Shown here: piece by piece, positions 52,091 to 63,650 of the stretch
How the letters are laid out: every line of letters starts with the position of its first letter
Numbering within the stretch: position 1 is the stretch's first letter
Assembly: GCF_003399765.1 (NCBI RefSeq)
Contig: NZ_NFZV01000005.1
Coordinates: 62,001 to 126,000, forward strand
Source: Alkalilimnicola ehrlichii
GTDB taxonomy: Bacteria > Pseudomonadota > Gammaproteobacteria > Nitrococcales > AK92
DNA length: 64,000 bases
Reading direction: 5' to 3'
Notes under the pieces: generated by a model
Seen by the model: the letters and a program-made list of their open reading frames with translations, nothing else
Databases searched by the model: none
What the model was told of the DNA's origin: nothing
Position numbers and translations under genes: made by a program

Positions 52091-52646
52091 AATGAGCCCT
52101 TACTCTGGAAAGTAGTTCGATTCGGCCCTCGTCCAGCCAGGCGCGAGCGCCAATCCCTTCGATGCGGCCGCTCTCCTGTGTCAGTACGGCTAACTGATCG
52201 GTTTCAGCGTAATGTTCCTGCGTTTGCAGATGAACTTCTGCGGTATCGAGTTGAGTGGCTTCTCTTGTTTCTCCGGCCGGCCGCCAAAGCCTGACCTGAC
52301 CTTGCAGTAACACTTCGTCGCCATCGGCCCAGGCACGTCCACGTTCCGCCGTACCGTACCAGTTGGCGCCGTCTTCGGTATACAGCTCGAGCCGGGGGGT
52401 GTCGAACTCCCAATGCTCGGTGCGTGGATAATGCATCATATCGTCGGCCTCCAACCGATAGCGCCAGCGTCCGTCTGCGCCGCTGGTCAGCAGGTGGAGC
52501 TGCCGCGCGTAGTAGTCGGTTTCCTCGGGAGGTTGTTCTTCGGCTGTGGGCGGGGGCGGCTGCTCGCGCTCATCAAAAACCCACCAAGCCATCACCGCCA
52601 TTACGACGAGGCTTACCAGCGGAAAAAGGCGTCGTTTAAGGAACAT
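52071..52646 (-). CDS. lptC: LPS export protein LptC
   Basis: 191 residues from ATG 52646 (MFLKRRLFPLVSLVV). One N-terminal membrane anchor and a proline-rich linker (QPPPPTAEEQPPEE) precede the periplasmic beta-jellyroll domain. LLTSGADGRWRYRLEADDMM marks its start. It passes LPS from LptBFG to LptA. Overlaps kdsC by 11 bases. Signature motifs are weak; the call rests on position and topology. Confidence 0.9.
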   Translation of the reverse strand: MFLKRRLFPLVSLVVMAVMAWWVFDEREQPPPPTAEEQPPEETDYYARQLHLLTSGADGRWRYRLEADDMMHYPRTEHWEFDTPRLELYTEDGANWYGTAERGRAWADGDEVLLQGQVRLWRPAGETREATQLDTAEVHLQTQEHYAETDQLAVLTQESGRIEGIGARAWLDEGRIELLSRVRAHYAPQEL

Positions 52647-53202
52647 AACGCTCCAATATACTTCGCAGTTGCCCTTTGGCTGCGAGGACGAGTTCGCAAA
52701 GTTCGCGCACGGCGCCCTCGCCACCGGCCCGTTGGGTGGTCCAATGGCTGTGTCGTTTCACCCAGGGGTGAGCGTTGGCGACAGCGGTGGCGAGCCCGAC
52801 CTGAGCAAGGATGGGAACGTCTACCAAATCGTCGCCCGCATAGGCAACCTGTGCAAGGTCAAGATTAAGCAGCTCCAGCAATTCTTCAAGCGCTATTTGC
52901 TTTTGCTTTTGACCCTGTAAAACGTAACGAATTCCTAGCTCTTTCGCGCGTTGGTCGACAATTTGTGAACTGCGTGCGGTAATGATCGCAACTTCCACGC
53001 CTGCGGCAAGTAACATACTGATACCTTTGCCGTCCTGGATATGGAACGCTTTCATCATCTCCCCGTTGTTCCCCATGTATATGCGACCGTCCGTGAGGAC
53101 ACCGTCGACATCCAGGGCGAGCAGTTTGATGTTTCGCGCCCGCTCGGCAAGGGCGGGCGTAGGCGCCGTGAAGCAGGCGTATTCAAGCTCTCCGGTATTC
53201 AT
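52636..53202 (-). CDS. kdsC: 3-deoxy-D-manno-octulosonate 8-phosphate phosphatase
   Basis: 188 residues, HAD superfamily. LLALDVDGVLTDGRIYMGNN has the nucleophile DxDG, ITARSSQIVDQRAKELGI follows, and VAYAGDDLVDVPIL is motif IV. It releases Kdo from Kdo-8-phosphate for LPS inner core. It lies five bases beyond the kdsD stop, in the lpt gene group. Confidence 0.95.
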   Translation of the reverse strand: MNTGELEYACFTAPTPALAERARNIKLLALDVDGVLTDGRIYMGNNGEMMKAFHIQDGKGISMLLAAGVEVAIITARSSQIVDQRAKELGIRYVLQGQKQKQIALEELLELLNLDLAQVAYAGDDLVDVPILAQVGLATAVANAHPWVKRHSHWTTQRAGGEGAVRELCELVLAAKGQLRSILERYVP

Positions 53203-53207
53203 TTTGT

Positions 53208-54259
53208 CTAGACCACGCCGGCACGCAGTAGGTCGTGCATGTTAAGTGCGCCTACCAGTTGTTCGTTGTCGTCGATAACCAGCAGTGCGTTGATTTTGTG
53301 TTCGTCCATGACGGCGAGCGCTTCGGCTGCCAGTTGCTGCGGATGGACGGTTTTGCACCGCTCCGTCATCACGTCGCGTACCTTAGTGCGGTGTACGTCG
53401 ACGTTTCGATCCAGGGCTCGGCGCAGGTCGCCGTCGGTAAAACGCCGAGCAGTCGTTGTTTCTGATCGACGACGGCGGTCATGCCTAAGCCTTTGCGGCT
53501 CATCTCCATCAGCGCGTCGGCTAGCGCTGTCTCCGGCGTTACCTGCGGTACCCGTTCGCCCGTGTGCATAAGGTCGTCGATGAGAAGCAGCAAGCGGCGT
53601 CCCAGGCGACCGCCGGGATGGGAGCGGGCGAAGTCTTCGGCGGTAAAACCACGGGCTTCGAGCAGAGAAACGGCGAGGGCGTCGCCCATGGCTAAGGCGG
53701 CTGTTGTGCTTGACGTAGGCGCCAAGCCCAGCGGGCAGGCCTCTTTCGGAACCTTAACGTTGATATGCGCGTTCGCGGCTTTGGCGAGCGTCGAGTCGGG
53801 GTTGCCGGTCAGGGCGATCAAGGGCACATTGAGCCGCTTAATAAGCGGTAGGATCGTGATCATTTCCTCGGTTTCGCCCGAATTCGATAGCGCCAGGACC
53901 ACATCCTGGGGCGTGATCATGCCGAGATCGCCATGACTGGCCTCGCCGGGGTGGACGAAAAATGCCGGTGTGCCGGTGCTGGCTAGGGTGGCGGCAACTT
54001 TGTTGCCAATGTGGCCGGATTTGCCCATGCCGGTAACGACGACTCGGCCTTCGCAGGCCAGCATATAGCGGCATGCTTTGGTAAACGTTTCGTCAATGCG
54101 CTCTTTCAAGCTTTCTACGGCGTCTGCTTCCGTTGCCAGCACCGCTAAGGCCAGCTCGCGGAGCCGACCGTCGGTAACCCGTGCATTGGGGGAGGTCGTA
54201 TCGGTATCTTTTAGCGGTGAACGAATCTTATCTTGTTCCATCTCGTTGAGTGTCGTCAT
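53208..54259 (-). CDS. kdsD: D-arabinose 5-phosphate isomerase, frameshifted
   Basis: About 350 residues. The SIS domain has VVVTGMGKSGHIGNKVAATL near 60, ASHGDLGMITPQDVV near 98 and ALSNSGETEEMI near 113. Two CBS domains follow (LMHTGERVPQVTPETALADA near 230). The frame breaks at the A4 run 53439-53442 (T4 in sense). One extra T restores LLGVFTDGDLRRALDR and a tail ending NMHDLLRAGVV with stop at 53208. It makes arabinose-5-phosphate for Kdo. The start is ATG 54259, or MEQDK at 54241. Confidence 0.88.
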
Positions 54260-54543
54260 CAGGTGAATGAGTTTTTCAGGCGTTGTATATACCGCCAAGC
54301 TTAGCGTTAGCGTACCTGCCCAATAATTCGGAGTATTTCTGTCACCCTTAGATGCGTGTGCACAGATCAAGGGCCGCGGTACCGCTCCTCCGTTCCGGCA
54401 TCGGTCTGGCACTCAAAAATACTGCGAATTATTAGCGAAACACCGAGCAATTCCCTCGTTTGGTTTATACCGGCTAAGGCGGCAGACATGGTATAGCAGT
54501 TCCGGCCCAGGGGTAATAGTAACCCGTCACACCCGCGCCTTCG

Positions 54544-55515
54544 TTACGACCCCGACACGAGGTAGAGCCACAGCTGATAGCCGGCATAGGCGAGCAGTAG
54601 CAACGCGCCGCCAAGTCGACCGATATGCCCCGGCGAACCTAAGCCGCGGCTCATGACGACCGCCGCTGCGGTGAGGCCGAACATCACCGCAAAGTCCCGC
54701 TCGATGACGCCGCTTTCTACCGCAGTCGGCGCGATTAAGCCAGCCAGACCCATAACTCCGAGCAGATTGAACATGTTCGAGCCGATCAGGTTGCCAATGG
54801 CGATGTCATGCTCTCCCCGGCGTACGCTGGCAATAGAAGCCGCTAATTCCGGTAGGCTGGTGCCTAGCGCAACTATACTCAGGCCTATTACTAAATCACT
54901 GACGCCGAAAAGTTGTGCAAGTTCCACGGCCGCCCAAACGCAAAGGCGCGCGCTAAGCAGCAGCCCGATCAAACCGACTGTCAACCATAAGGCGGCTCGG
55001 CCAACGCTTAAGCCGCTTGGGATCTCAGCGGCAAATTCGCTGGCGATAGGGTCGGTGCGTGCCGATTTTCGGTGGCTTTCCCAAAGCAGGAAAAGAATCA
55101 GGGCAACGAGGCCGAGCAATAGCGCGCTACTCTCCAACCGCGATAACTGGCCGTTCCAGAGCAGCGCCCAGCACAACAGAATGGTGGCGAAAAGAACGGG
55201 AAGCTCGCGGCGGAGTAATCGCGAGTGGATAGCAAGCGGTGCGACCAGCGCGGTGGCACCGAGAATCAGGCCCATGTTGGCGATATTGGAGCCGACAGCG
55301 TTGCCGATTGCGAGCCCTGGACTGCCGTGCCAAGCGGCCAGGCCGGAAACGAGCAGCTCCGGTGCCGATGTGCCTAGTGCAACGATCGTCAAACCGATGA
55401 CTAGCGGCGATAGGCCGAGTTGATTGGCTGCGCCGGCGGCTCCGAGCACAAATCGATCGGCGCTCCAGGCAAGCGCCGCAAAGCCGACTATCAGTCCGAT
55501 GATATATAAAAGCAT
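54544..55515 (-). CDS. yrbG: Sodium/calcium exchanger family protein YrbG
   Basis: 323 residues with ten membrane segments in two homologous halves. Each half has the exchanger motif: VALGTSAPELLVSGLAA with AIGNAVGSNIANMGLILGA near 45-80, and VALGTSLPELAASIASV with AIGNLIGSNMFNLLGVMGL near 215-255. It is thought to exchange cations across the inner membrane. Divergent from mlaF, upstream of kdsD, as in E. coli and Pseudomonas. Confidence 0.93.
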   Translation of the reverse strand: MLLYIIGLIVGFAALAWSADRFVLGAAGAANQLGLSPLVIGLTIVALGTSAPELLVSGLAAWHGSPGLAIGNAVGSNIANMGLILGATALVAPLAIHSRLLRRELPVLFATILLCWALLWNGQLSRLESSALLLGLVALILFLLWESHRKSARTDPIASEFAAEIPSGLSVGRAALWLTVGLIGLLLSARLCVWAAVELAQLFGVSDLVIGLSIVALGTSLPELAASIASVRRGEHDIAIGNLIGSNMFNLLGVMGLAGLIAPTAVESGVIERDFAVMFGLTAAAVVMSRGLGSPGHIGRLGGALLLLAYAGYQLWLYLVSGS

Positions 55516-55566
55516 GGGTCGATCGCCGAGTGCATGACGGGCGTTATCATACCCGCTGTTGCTTCG

Positions 55567-55758
55567 TTACACAGCGTATGTCATTTGACTGATGTGGAAC
55601 CATGCCGGATACTCCTGATCGTTCAAGGTTTGGGGTGCTCCGAATGTCTCGCCTTTAGTTTCGGCGACGCGCATAGCTGCACTGTCTGAATGGTGATTAA
55701 CCATCCGGTAATAGGTGGCTCTCGCTACCCCGGATGTGTAGACGTTCCTTCCCGTCAT
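55567..55758 (-). other. Short open frame in the yrbG-mlaF gap, doubtful
   Basis: 63 codons with no recognisable domain and no clear ribosome site. It occupies most of the 263-bp divergent gap where promoters of yrbG and mlaF are expected. I list it only so the gap is accounted for; it is more likely non-coding or a decayed fragment. Confidence 0.15.
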
Positions 55759-55778
55759 CGAGGTTTGGCAATCAAGTG

Positions 55779-56627
55779 ATGCCTATGGCAGCTGATAATA
55801 GCGCTCGACCCTCCGACGTCATGGTTGAAATTCGCGGCCTGCATTTCACCCGCGGGCAGCGGAAGATCTTTGACGGCGTCGATATCGATATACGGCGCGG
55901 TGAAGTCACCGCGATTATGGGGCCGAGCGGAACCGGTAAAACCACTCTGCTACGGCTGATCGGCGGTCAGTTGCGTCCTGACGCCGGCACCATCAAAGTC
56001 GACGGTATCGATGTCCACCGGCTGCGGCGTAAAGAGTTGTATCAATTGCGGCGGCGGATGGGGATGTTGTTTCAAAGCGGTGCGCTGTTTACCGATTTGA
56101 ACGTTTTCGAGAACGTGGCATTCCCGCTGCGCGAGCATACAGACCTTCCCGAGTCTCTGATTCGTCATTTAGTTTTGATGAAATTGGAAGCGGTCGGTTT
56201 GCGAGGTGCGCGCGAACTTGCGCCCACCGAGCTGTCGGGCGGCATGGCGCGACGAGTGGCGCTGGCGCGGGCGATCGCGCTCGATCCATCGATGATTATG
56301 TACGACGAGCCGTTTACAGGGCAGGACCCTATCTCGATGGGGGTGCTGGTTAAGCTTATCCGTTTGCTTAACGACGCGCTGGGGCTGACCAGTATTCTAG
56401 TCTCCCACGATGTCCAGGAAAGCGCTGAAATCGCGGATCGCATCTACGTACTTTCCGGTGGGCAAGTCATCGAGTCCGGTACGCCGGAGGAGTTATGGCA
56501 GTCCGACTCGCCCTGGGTTCAGCAGTTTTTGCAAGGCGAAGCGGACGGCCCGGTGCCCTTCCATTTCCCCGGCGGATCCTATCGCGATGATCTGCTAACG
56601 GGTAAACAGCGTGGAGGCCGGCGATGA
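55779..56627 (+). CDS. mlaF: Phospholipid transport ABC ATPase MlaF
   Basis: 282 residues from ATG 55779. [20 protein letters not shown] is Walker [21 protein letters not shown] the signature and [12 protein letters not shown] Walker B. It drives retrograde or anterograde phospholipid movement with MlaE, MlaD and MlaB. It overlaps mlaE by four bases, giving an mlaFEDB operon here. Confidence 0.95.
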   Translation: MPMAADNSARPSDVMVEIRGLHFTRGQRKIFDGVDIDIRRGEVTAIMGPSGTGKTTLLRLIGGQLRPDAGTIKVDGIDVHRLRRKELYQLRRRMGMLFQSGALFTDLNVFENVAFPLREHTDLPESLIRHLVLMKLEAVGLRGARELAPTELSGGMARRVALARAIALDPSMIMYDEPFTGQDPISMGVLVKLIRLLNDALGLTSILVSHDVQESAEIADRIYVLSGGQVIESGTPEELWQSDSPWVQQFLQGEADGPVPFHFPGGSYRDDLLTGKQRGGRR

Positions 56628-57400
56628 TCGCAGGGTTCCAGTTTCTTGGAGAGCGGGTGTTGCAGTCGCTGACGCGGCTGGGGCGCGGACATCTGTTTTT
56701 ATTGCAGATACTCGCGGCGATTCCGGCCGTCTTGTTACGGCCGCGGCTTATCGTGGCGCAGATCTTTTCGGTCGGTGTCCTGTCGCTAATTATCATTATT
56801 GTCTCCGGCACCTTTGTCGGTATGGTGCTTGGTCTGCAAGGCTATTACACCCTCGTGCAGTTTGGCGCTACCGAGTCGCTCGGCGTCTTGGTTGCGTTGT
56901 CCTTGCTGCGGGAGTTGGGGCCTGTCGTTACCGCGTTATTGTTTGCCGGTCGGGCAGGCTCGGCATTGACCGCCGAGATCGGTTTGATGAAGAGCACGGA
57001 GCAGCTTTCAAGCATGGAAATGATGGCGGTCGACCCTATTCGCCGGGTGATCGGGCCGCGTTTTCTGGCCAGCTTTTTCGCCTTGCCGTTACTGGCGATG
57101 ATTTTCAGCTTCCTGGGCGTTATGGGCGGTTACGTGATCGGTGTGAATATGTTGGGTATCGATGACGGGGCGTTCTGGTCGCAGACGCAGGCCGCAGTTT
57201 CTTTTTATGACGATGTGCTTAACGGTTTGATCAAGGCGATTGTGTTCGGTTTCGTAGCGGCTTGGATTGCGGTTTTCGAAGGTTACGACGCCACGCCGAC
57301 TTCGGAAGGTATTAGTCGTGCGACCACGCGGACCGTAGTCAATACGTCGCTAGCGGTCCTCGGGCTCGATTTTATTCTGACCGCGCTCATGTTCGGATAA
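56624..57400 (+). CDS. mlaE: Phospholipid transport permease MlaE
   Basis: 258 residues, about five to six membrane segments. [20 protein letters not shown] with [21 protein letters not shown] near 105-140 is the MlaE/TGD1 family signature. It forms the inner-membrane channel of the MlaFEDB complex. 13 bases separate it from mlaD. Confidence 0.95.
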   Translation: MIAGFQFLGERVLQSLTRLGRGHLFLLQILAAIPAVLLRPRLIVAQIFSVGVLSLIIIIVSGTFVGMVLGLQGYYTLVQFGATESLGVLVALSLLRELGPVVTALLFAGRAGSALTAEIGLMKSTEQLSSMEMMAVDPIRRVIGPRFLASFFALPLLAMIFSFLGVMGGYVIGVNMLGIDDGAFWSQTQAAVSFYDDVLNGLIKAIVFGFVAAWIAVFEGYDATPTSEGISRATTRTVVNTSLAVLGLDFILTALMFG

Positions 57401-57413
57401 GGGGCAGCAGGTT

Positions 57414-57881
57414 ATGCAAACATCCCGTGTGGTAGAAATTTGGGTGGGCATCTTCGTTGCCCTGGGTTTGGCTGCATTGCTAGGCCTGGCTGTCCAGGTC
57501 AGCAATCTTACGGAATTTCGCCAAGGCCCGACGTACGAGCTAACGGCCAGTTTTCGCAACATCGGTAATTTAAAGCCGCGGGCGCCGGTCACTGTTGGCG
57601 GTGTACGCATCGGGCGGGTCGCCTCGATTGAATTGAACCCCGAGACCTGGCGCGCCGATGTGGTCTTGGAAATCGACGCTCGCTTCCAGGGCCTGCCGGC
57701 GGAAACCGATGCCAGAATAATGACGGCCGGCCTGTTGGGCGAGCAGTACATCGGGTTAACGCCCGGCGCTCCCGGCTTTGGTTATCTGGAAGATGGTGAT
57801 GAAATCGAGTACACGCAGCCGGCATTGGTATTGGAAGATTTGATCGGAACGTTCATGGTTCGCCAAATTGAAGGGGAGTAA
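57414..57881 (+). CDS. mlaD: Phospholipid-binding MCE-domain protein MlaD
   Basis: 155 residues with one N-terminal anchor (VGIFVALGLAALLGLAV). The MCE domain has FRNIGNLKPRAPVTVGGVRI near 52 and TAGLLGEQYIGLTPG near 103. It is a little shorter than E. coli MlaD (183). It forms the hexameric periplasmic ring that exchanges lipid with the carrier MlaC, whose gene is not the next one here. Confidence 0.93.
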   Translation: MQTSRVVEIWVGIFVALGLAALLGLAVQVSNLTEFRQGPTYELTASFRNIGNLKPRAPVTVGGVRIGRVASIELNPETWRADVVLEIDARFQGLPAETDARIMTAGLLGEQYIGLTPGAPGFGYLEDGDEIEYTQPALVLEDLIGTFMVRQIEGE

Positions 57882-57883
57882 GG

Positions 57884-58204
57884 ATGAGAGCCGCCGAGCT
57901 TAAGGCTGAGCTGCGTCCGAGCTTGTCCGCCGGCGCATTCACGGTACAGGGTGTGATGGGCTTTTCCACGGTGACGGGCTTGTTGCGGGAAAGCCAGCGC
58001 TTGTTCAAAGGCCAGGCCCGGATCACGGTCGATCTCGGGGGGGTGGAGCGCGCCGATAGCGCAGGGCTTGCGTTGCTTGTCGAGTGGACGCGAGTAGCGC
58101 AGATGCAGGGGCAGGATATTCGTTTTGTTAAAATGTCGCCGCAAATGCAGGCGATTGCCGAAGTCAGCGGTTTACAGGATGTGCTGCCATTTAGCGCCGC
58201 CTGA
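57884..58204 (+). CDS. mlaB: STAS-domain protein MlaB
   Basis: 106 residues. ITVDLGGVERADSAGLALLV near 45 holds the STAS DSxG motif. MlaB binds MlaF in the cytoplasm and stabilises the transporter. It starts two bases after the mlaD stop. In Pseudomonas and E. coli, mlaC lies between mlaD and mlaB; here it does not. Confidence 0.88.
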   Translation: MRAAELKAELRPSLSAGAFTVQGVMGFSTVTGLLRESQRLFKGQARITVDLGGVERADSAGLALLVEWTRVAQMQGQDIRFVKMSPQMQAIAEVSGLQDVLPFSAA

Positions 58205-58254
58205 AGCGTGTTGGGCGGACATGTGAATACATTTGATGAGAGCGAGGACGGAGC

Positions 58255-58488
58255 ATGATGGATCCTCAAGAGATCGAAGTGCTAATTAAGGCTGGGCTGG
58301 AAGCTGCCGAAGTAGAAGTGCAGGGGGACGGGCGGCATTTTCAGGCTACGATCGTCTCGCCGGCTTTTGCCGGCAAGACGCCGATTCAACGGCATCGGAT
58401 GGTCTATGCGCTGCTTGAGGAGCACATCCACAGCGATGTCTTGCACGCGATTTCCATGCGTACGCTAACGCCGGATCAGCGCGGTTAG
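58255..58488 (+). CDS. ibaG: BolA-family protein IbaG
   Basis: 77 residues. VSPAFAGKTPIQRHRMVYAL near 35 and HIHSDVLHAISMRTLTP near the end are the BolA/IbaG fold core with the conserved His. IbaG binds monothiol glutaredoxins and iron-sulfur clusters and responds to acid. Position between mlaB and murA is conserved. Confidence 0.92.
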   Translation: MMDPQEIEVLIKAGLEAAEVEVQGDGRHFQATIVSPAFAGKTPIQRHRMVYALLEEHIHSDVLHAISMRTLTPDQRG

Positions 58489-58608
58489 GTGTCGTCGTGC
58501 TTCTTTCCCTCCGGGTGGATGAACCAGGCCGGCTGAGACATCTAAGCTAGTTTAGTAACGTTGCATGGCTTATGCTCTGCCGCTTTCGCAGGGTGGGCAT
58601 ACAGATAG

Positions 58609-59940
<1,332 letters not shown>

Positions 59941-60002
59941 TCGTCGATCGGTTTTCGCTTTGCCAGAGTCAGCGTCTCGCCAGCGGAACGATGGAATGAA
60001 TT

Positions 60003-60635
60003 ATGTCTGATAGCCTAACCATAGCCTTATCGAAAGGGCGTATTCTTAAGGAAACGTTGCCTCTGCTGGCGCAGACCGGGATAGAGCCGTTGGAAGACCC
60101 TGGATCGAGCCGTAAGCTCGTCTTGCCGACCAACCAGCCCGATGTCCAGCTGGTGATTGTGCGAGCGACCGATGTGCCAACCTACGTCGAGTACGGCGGC
60201 GCGGATATCGGTGTCTCCGGCAAGGACGTGCTGATGGAGTACGGCGGGCAGGATTTGTATGAGCCGTTGGATCTCAACATCGCCCGCTGCCGTTTAATGG
60301 TGGCGGGCCGTCCGGGCGCTAACCTGCGCGAAGGACGCCTTCGGATCGCTACCAAGTTCGTTAATATCGCCCGGCGCTACTACGCCGAGCGCGGTCGCCA
60401 GGTGGAATTGATCAAGCTGTACGGTTCGATGGAGTTAGCCCCTTTAATGGGGATGGCGGACCTGATCGTGGATGTGGTCGATACCGGCAATACTCTGCGA
60501 GCCAATGGCCTGGAGCCGTTGGAGCATATAGCAGACATCAGTTCGAGGTTGATCGTAAATAAAGCTTCGATGAAGATGAAGCATCGTCGTATTAAACGAT
60601 TTATTACCGAAATGGCGCAGGCGGTCCAGCGCTAG
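60003..60635 (+). CDS. hisG: ATP phosphoribosyltransferase, short form
   Basis: 210 residues. [19 protein letters not shown] at the start and [20 protein letters not shown] near 160 match HisG. The C-terminal regulatory domain of long HisG is absent, so it should need HisZ as partner. No hisZ is visible in this window. First step of histidine synthesis; hisD follows. Confidence 0.94.
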   Translation: MSDSLTIALSKGRILKETLPLLAQTGIEPLEDPGSSRKLVLPTNQPDVQLVIVRATDVPTYVEYGGADIGVSGKDVLMEYGGQDLYEPLDLNIARCRLMVAGRPGANLREGRLRIATKFVNIARRYYAERGRQVELIKLYGSMELAPLMGMADLIVDVVDTGNTLRANGLEPLEHIADISSRLIVNKASMKMKHRRIKRFITEMAQAVQR

Positions 60636-60745
60636 CGCCAGACCTCGAAATATTGAACGATTGCCTACAAAGAGCGGAGCTTGGCAGCTGCGCGCGAGGC
60701 TTGGTTCGGTGCTTTCCTTTATCAGTGCAAGAAAGGCTTGGAAAG

Positions 60746-62053
60746 ATGGTGGATATTGAACGCCTAAGTACTGCGGAACCCAATTTCTGGGAGCGTTTGC
60801 GGGCGAAAACCGCTTGGGACAACAGCGCTGAAGCAGGTGTCGAACATGCGGTTAGAGATATCCTCCATGCTGTCAAGCAGCGCGGCGACGCCGCCCTGCT
60901 TGAGTTCAGCCAGCGTTTCGACCAGCTCGAAGCGCAGACGGTGGCCGAATTTGAAATCTCCGCCGAGCGCTTAGAGGCTGCGCTGGCCGAGTTGCCGAGC
61001 GATCAACGCGTGGCATTAGAGCAAGCTGCCGGCCGCATTCGTGCTTACGCCGAGCGACAGAAGCAGGAGTCTTGGCAGTTCCAAGAAACCGACGGGACAC
61101 TGCTCGGTCAGCGTGTGACGCCGTTAGACCGCGTCGGCGTTTACGTGCCGGGCGGAAAGGCAGCGTATCCTTCTTCCGTATTGATGAATGTCATTCCGGC
61201 GAAGGTTGCGGGCGTGCCGGAAGTCATTATGGTCGTGCCGACCCCGGCCGGCGAGGTTAACGCGCTAGTGTTGGCGGCGGCCCGTATCGCCGGGGCCGAT
61301 CGAGTGTTTACGCTGGGTGGAGCGCACGCGGTGGGCGCGCTTGCCTATGGTACGGCAACGATTCCCGCTGTCGATAAGATCGTGGGGCCCGGTAATGCTT
61401 TTGTTGCTGCGGCCAAACGGATGGTTTTCGGGGTGGTCGGCATCGATATGGTTGCCGGGCCGTCGGAAATATTAGTGATTTGCGATGGTGAAACCGACCC
61501 CGATTGGATCGCAATGGATCTTTTCTCGCAGGCCGAGCACGACGAACAGGCATCGGCGATTTTAATCGCGACCTCGGAGCGTTATCTCGATCAAGTGCAG
61601 GCCTCGATGGAGCGTTTGCTGCCGACATTGGAGAGAGAAGCTATTATCCGCCAATCGCTTGCGGGCAGTAGTGCTTTTGTGCTCGCGCGAGATCTGAGCG
61701 AAGCGGCTGTCGTGGCCAATGTCATTGCCCCCGAACACCTAGAGCTATCGGTCGCCGAGCCGGAAGCTTTGCTGGCCGAGATTCGTCATGCAGGTGCGGT
61801 TTTCCTTGGGCGGCATACGCCGGAGGCGCTAGGCGATTACTGCGCAGGGCCAAACCACGTGCTACCGACATCGGCAACGGCACGCTTCGCCTCGCCCTTG
61901 GGCGTTTACGATTTTCAGAAGCGGACAAGCGTCATTAACTGCTCGGCAAGCGGTTCGGCTCGGCTCGGGAAGACTGCCAGTATATTAGCTCGGGGAGAAG
62001 GGTTAACAGCTCATGCGCGCTCGGCCGAGCTGCGAGTCGAAGCCGAGAAATAA
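60746..62053 (+). CDS. hisD: Histidinol dehydrogenase
   Basis: 435 residues from ATG 60746 with GGAAAG upstream; a longer start at 60653 is unlikely. [20 protein letters not shown] near 128, [17 protein letters not shown] near 210 and [18 protein letters not shown] near 256 are diagnostic, with zinc ligands in the last. It carries out the final two oxidations to histidine. hisC, which often follows, is missing. Confidence 0.95.
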   Translation: MVDIERLSTAEPNFWERLRAKTAWDNSAEAGVEHAVRDILHAVKQRGDAALLEFSQRFDQLEAQTVAEFEISAERLEAALAELPSDQRVALEQAAGRIRAYAERQKQESWQFQETDGTLLGQRVTPLDRVGVYVPGGKAAYPSSVLMNVIPAKVAGVPEVIMVVPTPAGEVNALVLAAARIAGADRVFTLGGAHAVGALAYGTATIPAVDKIVGPGNAFVAAAKRMVFGVVGIDMVAGPSEILVICDGETDPDWIAMDLFSQAEHDEQASAILIATSERYLDQVQASMERLLPTLEREAIIRQSLAGSSAFVLARDLSEAAVVANVIAPEHLELSVAEPEALLAEIRHAGAVFLGRHTPEALGDYCAGPNHVLPTSATARFASPLGVYDFQKRTSVINCSASGSARLGKTASILARGEGLTAHARSAELRVEAEK

Positions 62054-62061
62054 CCATAAGA

Positions 62062-62115
62062 GCCGCCCTTCGACAGAGGGCGGCATTAGTAGGTTGGCCT
62101 TGCTCCCGCGGGAGC
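62062..62115. terminator. Hairpins between convergent hisD and protease gene
   Basis: GCCGCCCT and AGGGCGGC (62062-62084) form an 8-bp GC-rich stem nine bases after hisD. A perfect palindrome GCTCCCGCGGGAGC follows at 62102-62115. Neither has a T run, but one or both may end convergent transcripts. Confidence 0.5.
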
Positions 62116-62134
62116 TAACTATCCTCGCTCCCTA

Positions 62135-63369
62135 TTAGCGTCGCGATTCTTGTCTGTGGGGCCGTTCGTGAATGCTAATTTGCGTTTCAAATGTCGTTTC
62201 GTCGGCGGTGCGCCACGCGCCGACGGTGATTTCCGTCCCTGGCGGGCGTGCGGTGATGAGCCGTAGCAAGGACTGGGCATTATCGACGGGTGTGTCGTCA
62301 ATGGTGTGAATGACGTCGCCGGGGCGCAAGCCGGCTTGATCTGCAGGCCCATTACGTAGCACGCCAGCGACGATGACGCCGGCATCGGAATCAAGTCCAA
62401 ACGATTCTGCAAGAGGCATCGTAAGCGGTTGTACTTCGATGCCAACCCAGCCGCGAATAACCCGACCGTGCTCGATAATACTGATCAGTACTTCCCGCGC
62501 TAATTCGGCGGGGATGGCAAAGCCGATCCCGTGCGAGCCTCCGCTGCGACTGAAAATCGCCGTATTAATGCCTACCAACTCGCCGCGAGCATTGATCAGC
62601 GCCCCTCCTGAGTTGCCTGGGTTGATAGCCGCGTCCGTCTGGATAAAGTTTTCGAACGTCGAAAGGCCCAGTTGCGAGCGCCCTGTCGCACTGACGATGC
62701 CCTGGGTAACGGTCTGCCCAACGCCAAACGGGTTGCCGATGGCAAGCACGACATCGCCGACGCGCAAAGCATCCGAGTGTCCCAACGTGATGGAGGGTAA
62801 ATTGTCGAGTTCTATGGCCAGTACCGCCAAATCGGTTTCCGGGTCGGCACCGATTAGCCGTGCGTCCGCGGTGCGCCCATCGTTGAGCATGACCTCGATT
62901 TGCTCGGCTCCCTGGATGACATGGTTGTTGGTAAGGATATGGCCGTTTTCGCTGAGGATAACGCCGGAGCCGAGGCTTGTTTCCATCCGCTCGCGGGTTT
63001 CTCCGCCCGGACTTTCGCCGAAAAGCGGCGAAACAACGGATCCTCCAGCAAAGGATGCTGTCGCTCTTGTACCCGCTTGGTGGTGTATATGTTGACGACG
63101 GCGGGCGCTGTCCGTGCCACCGCATCGGCGTAGGAAACCGGACCCTCACCCAGCCCGCCGCCTGGGGTTGGAGTGCCGGCTTCGGACGAGTGTACTTCAA
63201 CGACGTGTTGTTCCGGCCCAATTACACCGGGGAATACGTACATTATCGTTGCTGCTACGATAATGCCGACTAACGCATAACTAAGTAAAAACGGAGTAGA
63301 CGACTTTTCTTCATTACGGACATGTCCTCGTCCCAGTCGATGCTGGGTACATTTTACGCCGACAGTCAA
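62135..63369 (-). CDS. DegS/AlgW-type trypsin-like serine protease with PDZ domain, frameshifted
   Basis: About 400 residues with an N-terminal anchor (ALVGIIVAATIMYVFPGVIG). The triad is His in LTNNHVIQG, Asp in DPETDLAVLAIE and Ser in NPGNSGGALIN. One PDZ domain follows (GLRPGDVIHTIDDTPVDNAQ). This is the DegS/AlgW layout, a sensor of misfolded outer-membrane proteins that starts RseA cleavage. The frame breaks at A4 63021-63024; one extra base joins RRFFGESPGGETRERMETS. The N-terminus is uncertain. ATG 63314 would give MKKKSSTPFLL if A4 at 63305-63308 were A5. Neighbouring hisD supports AlgW. Confidence 0.85.
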
Positions 63370-63650
63370 AACCGTCTTCCCGCCACGGGCGTTTTTTATG
63401 CTTTGTTTGTGCCTGCGGGTGCGCGGCCTATCGGGTGTCGTAATCCGGCTCGCGATAAAACAAAGGCTTATATTGTAGTGTAAATCTTCTTCGACGGCAT
63501 GCTTTCGATGCCTTCACAATGTAAGGCTGTGTAAATGGCGTACGTTGTGAAGGGCCGAGTACTATTGGTTGGCGATTCGGCCTCGCACATTGTTCGGCGG
63601 CGTGCTAGTGTCCCTAATCGATGGCTTGGTGAGGGAGATAAGGAGTAAAT

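Noticed and set aside
63370-63420. Possible plus-strand terminator CCCG-CCA-CGGG followed by T6 near 63380
   Set aside because: No plus-strand gene ends there and the stem is only four base pairs.
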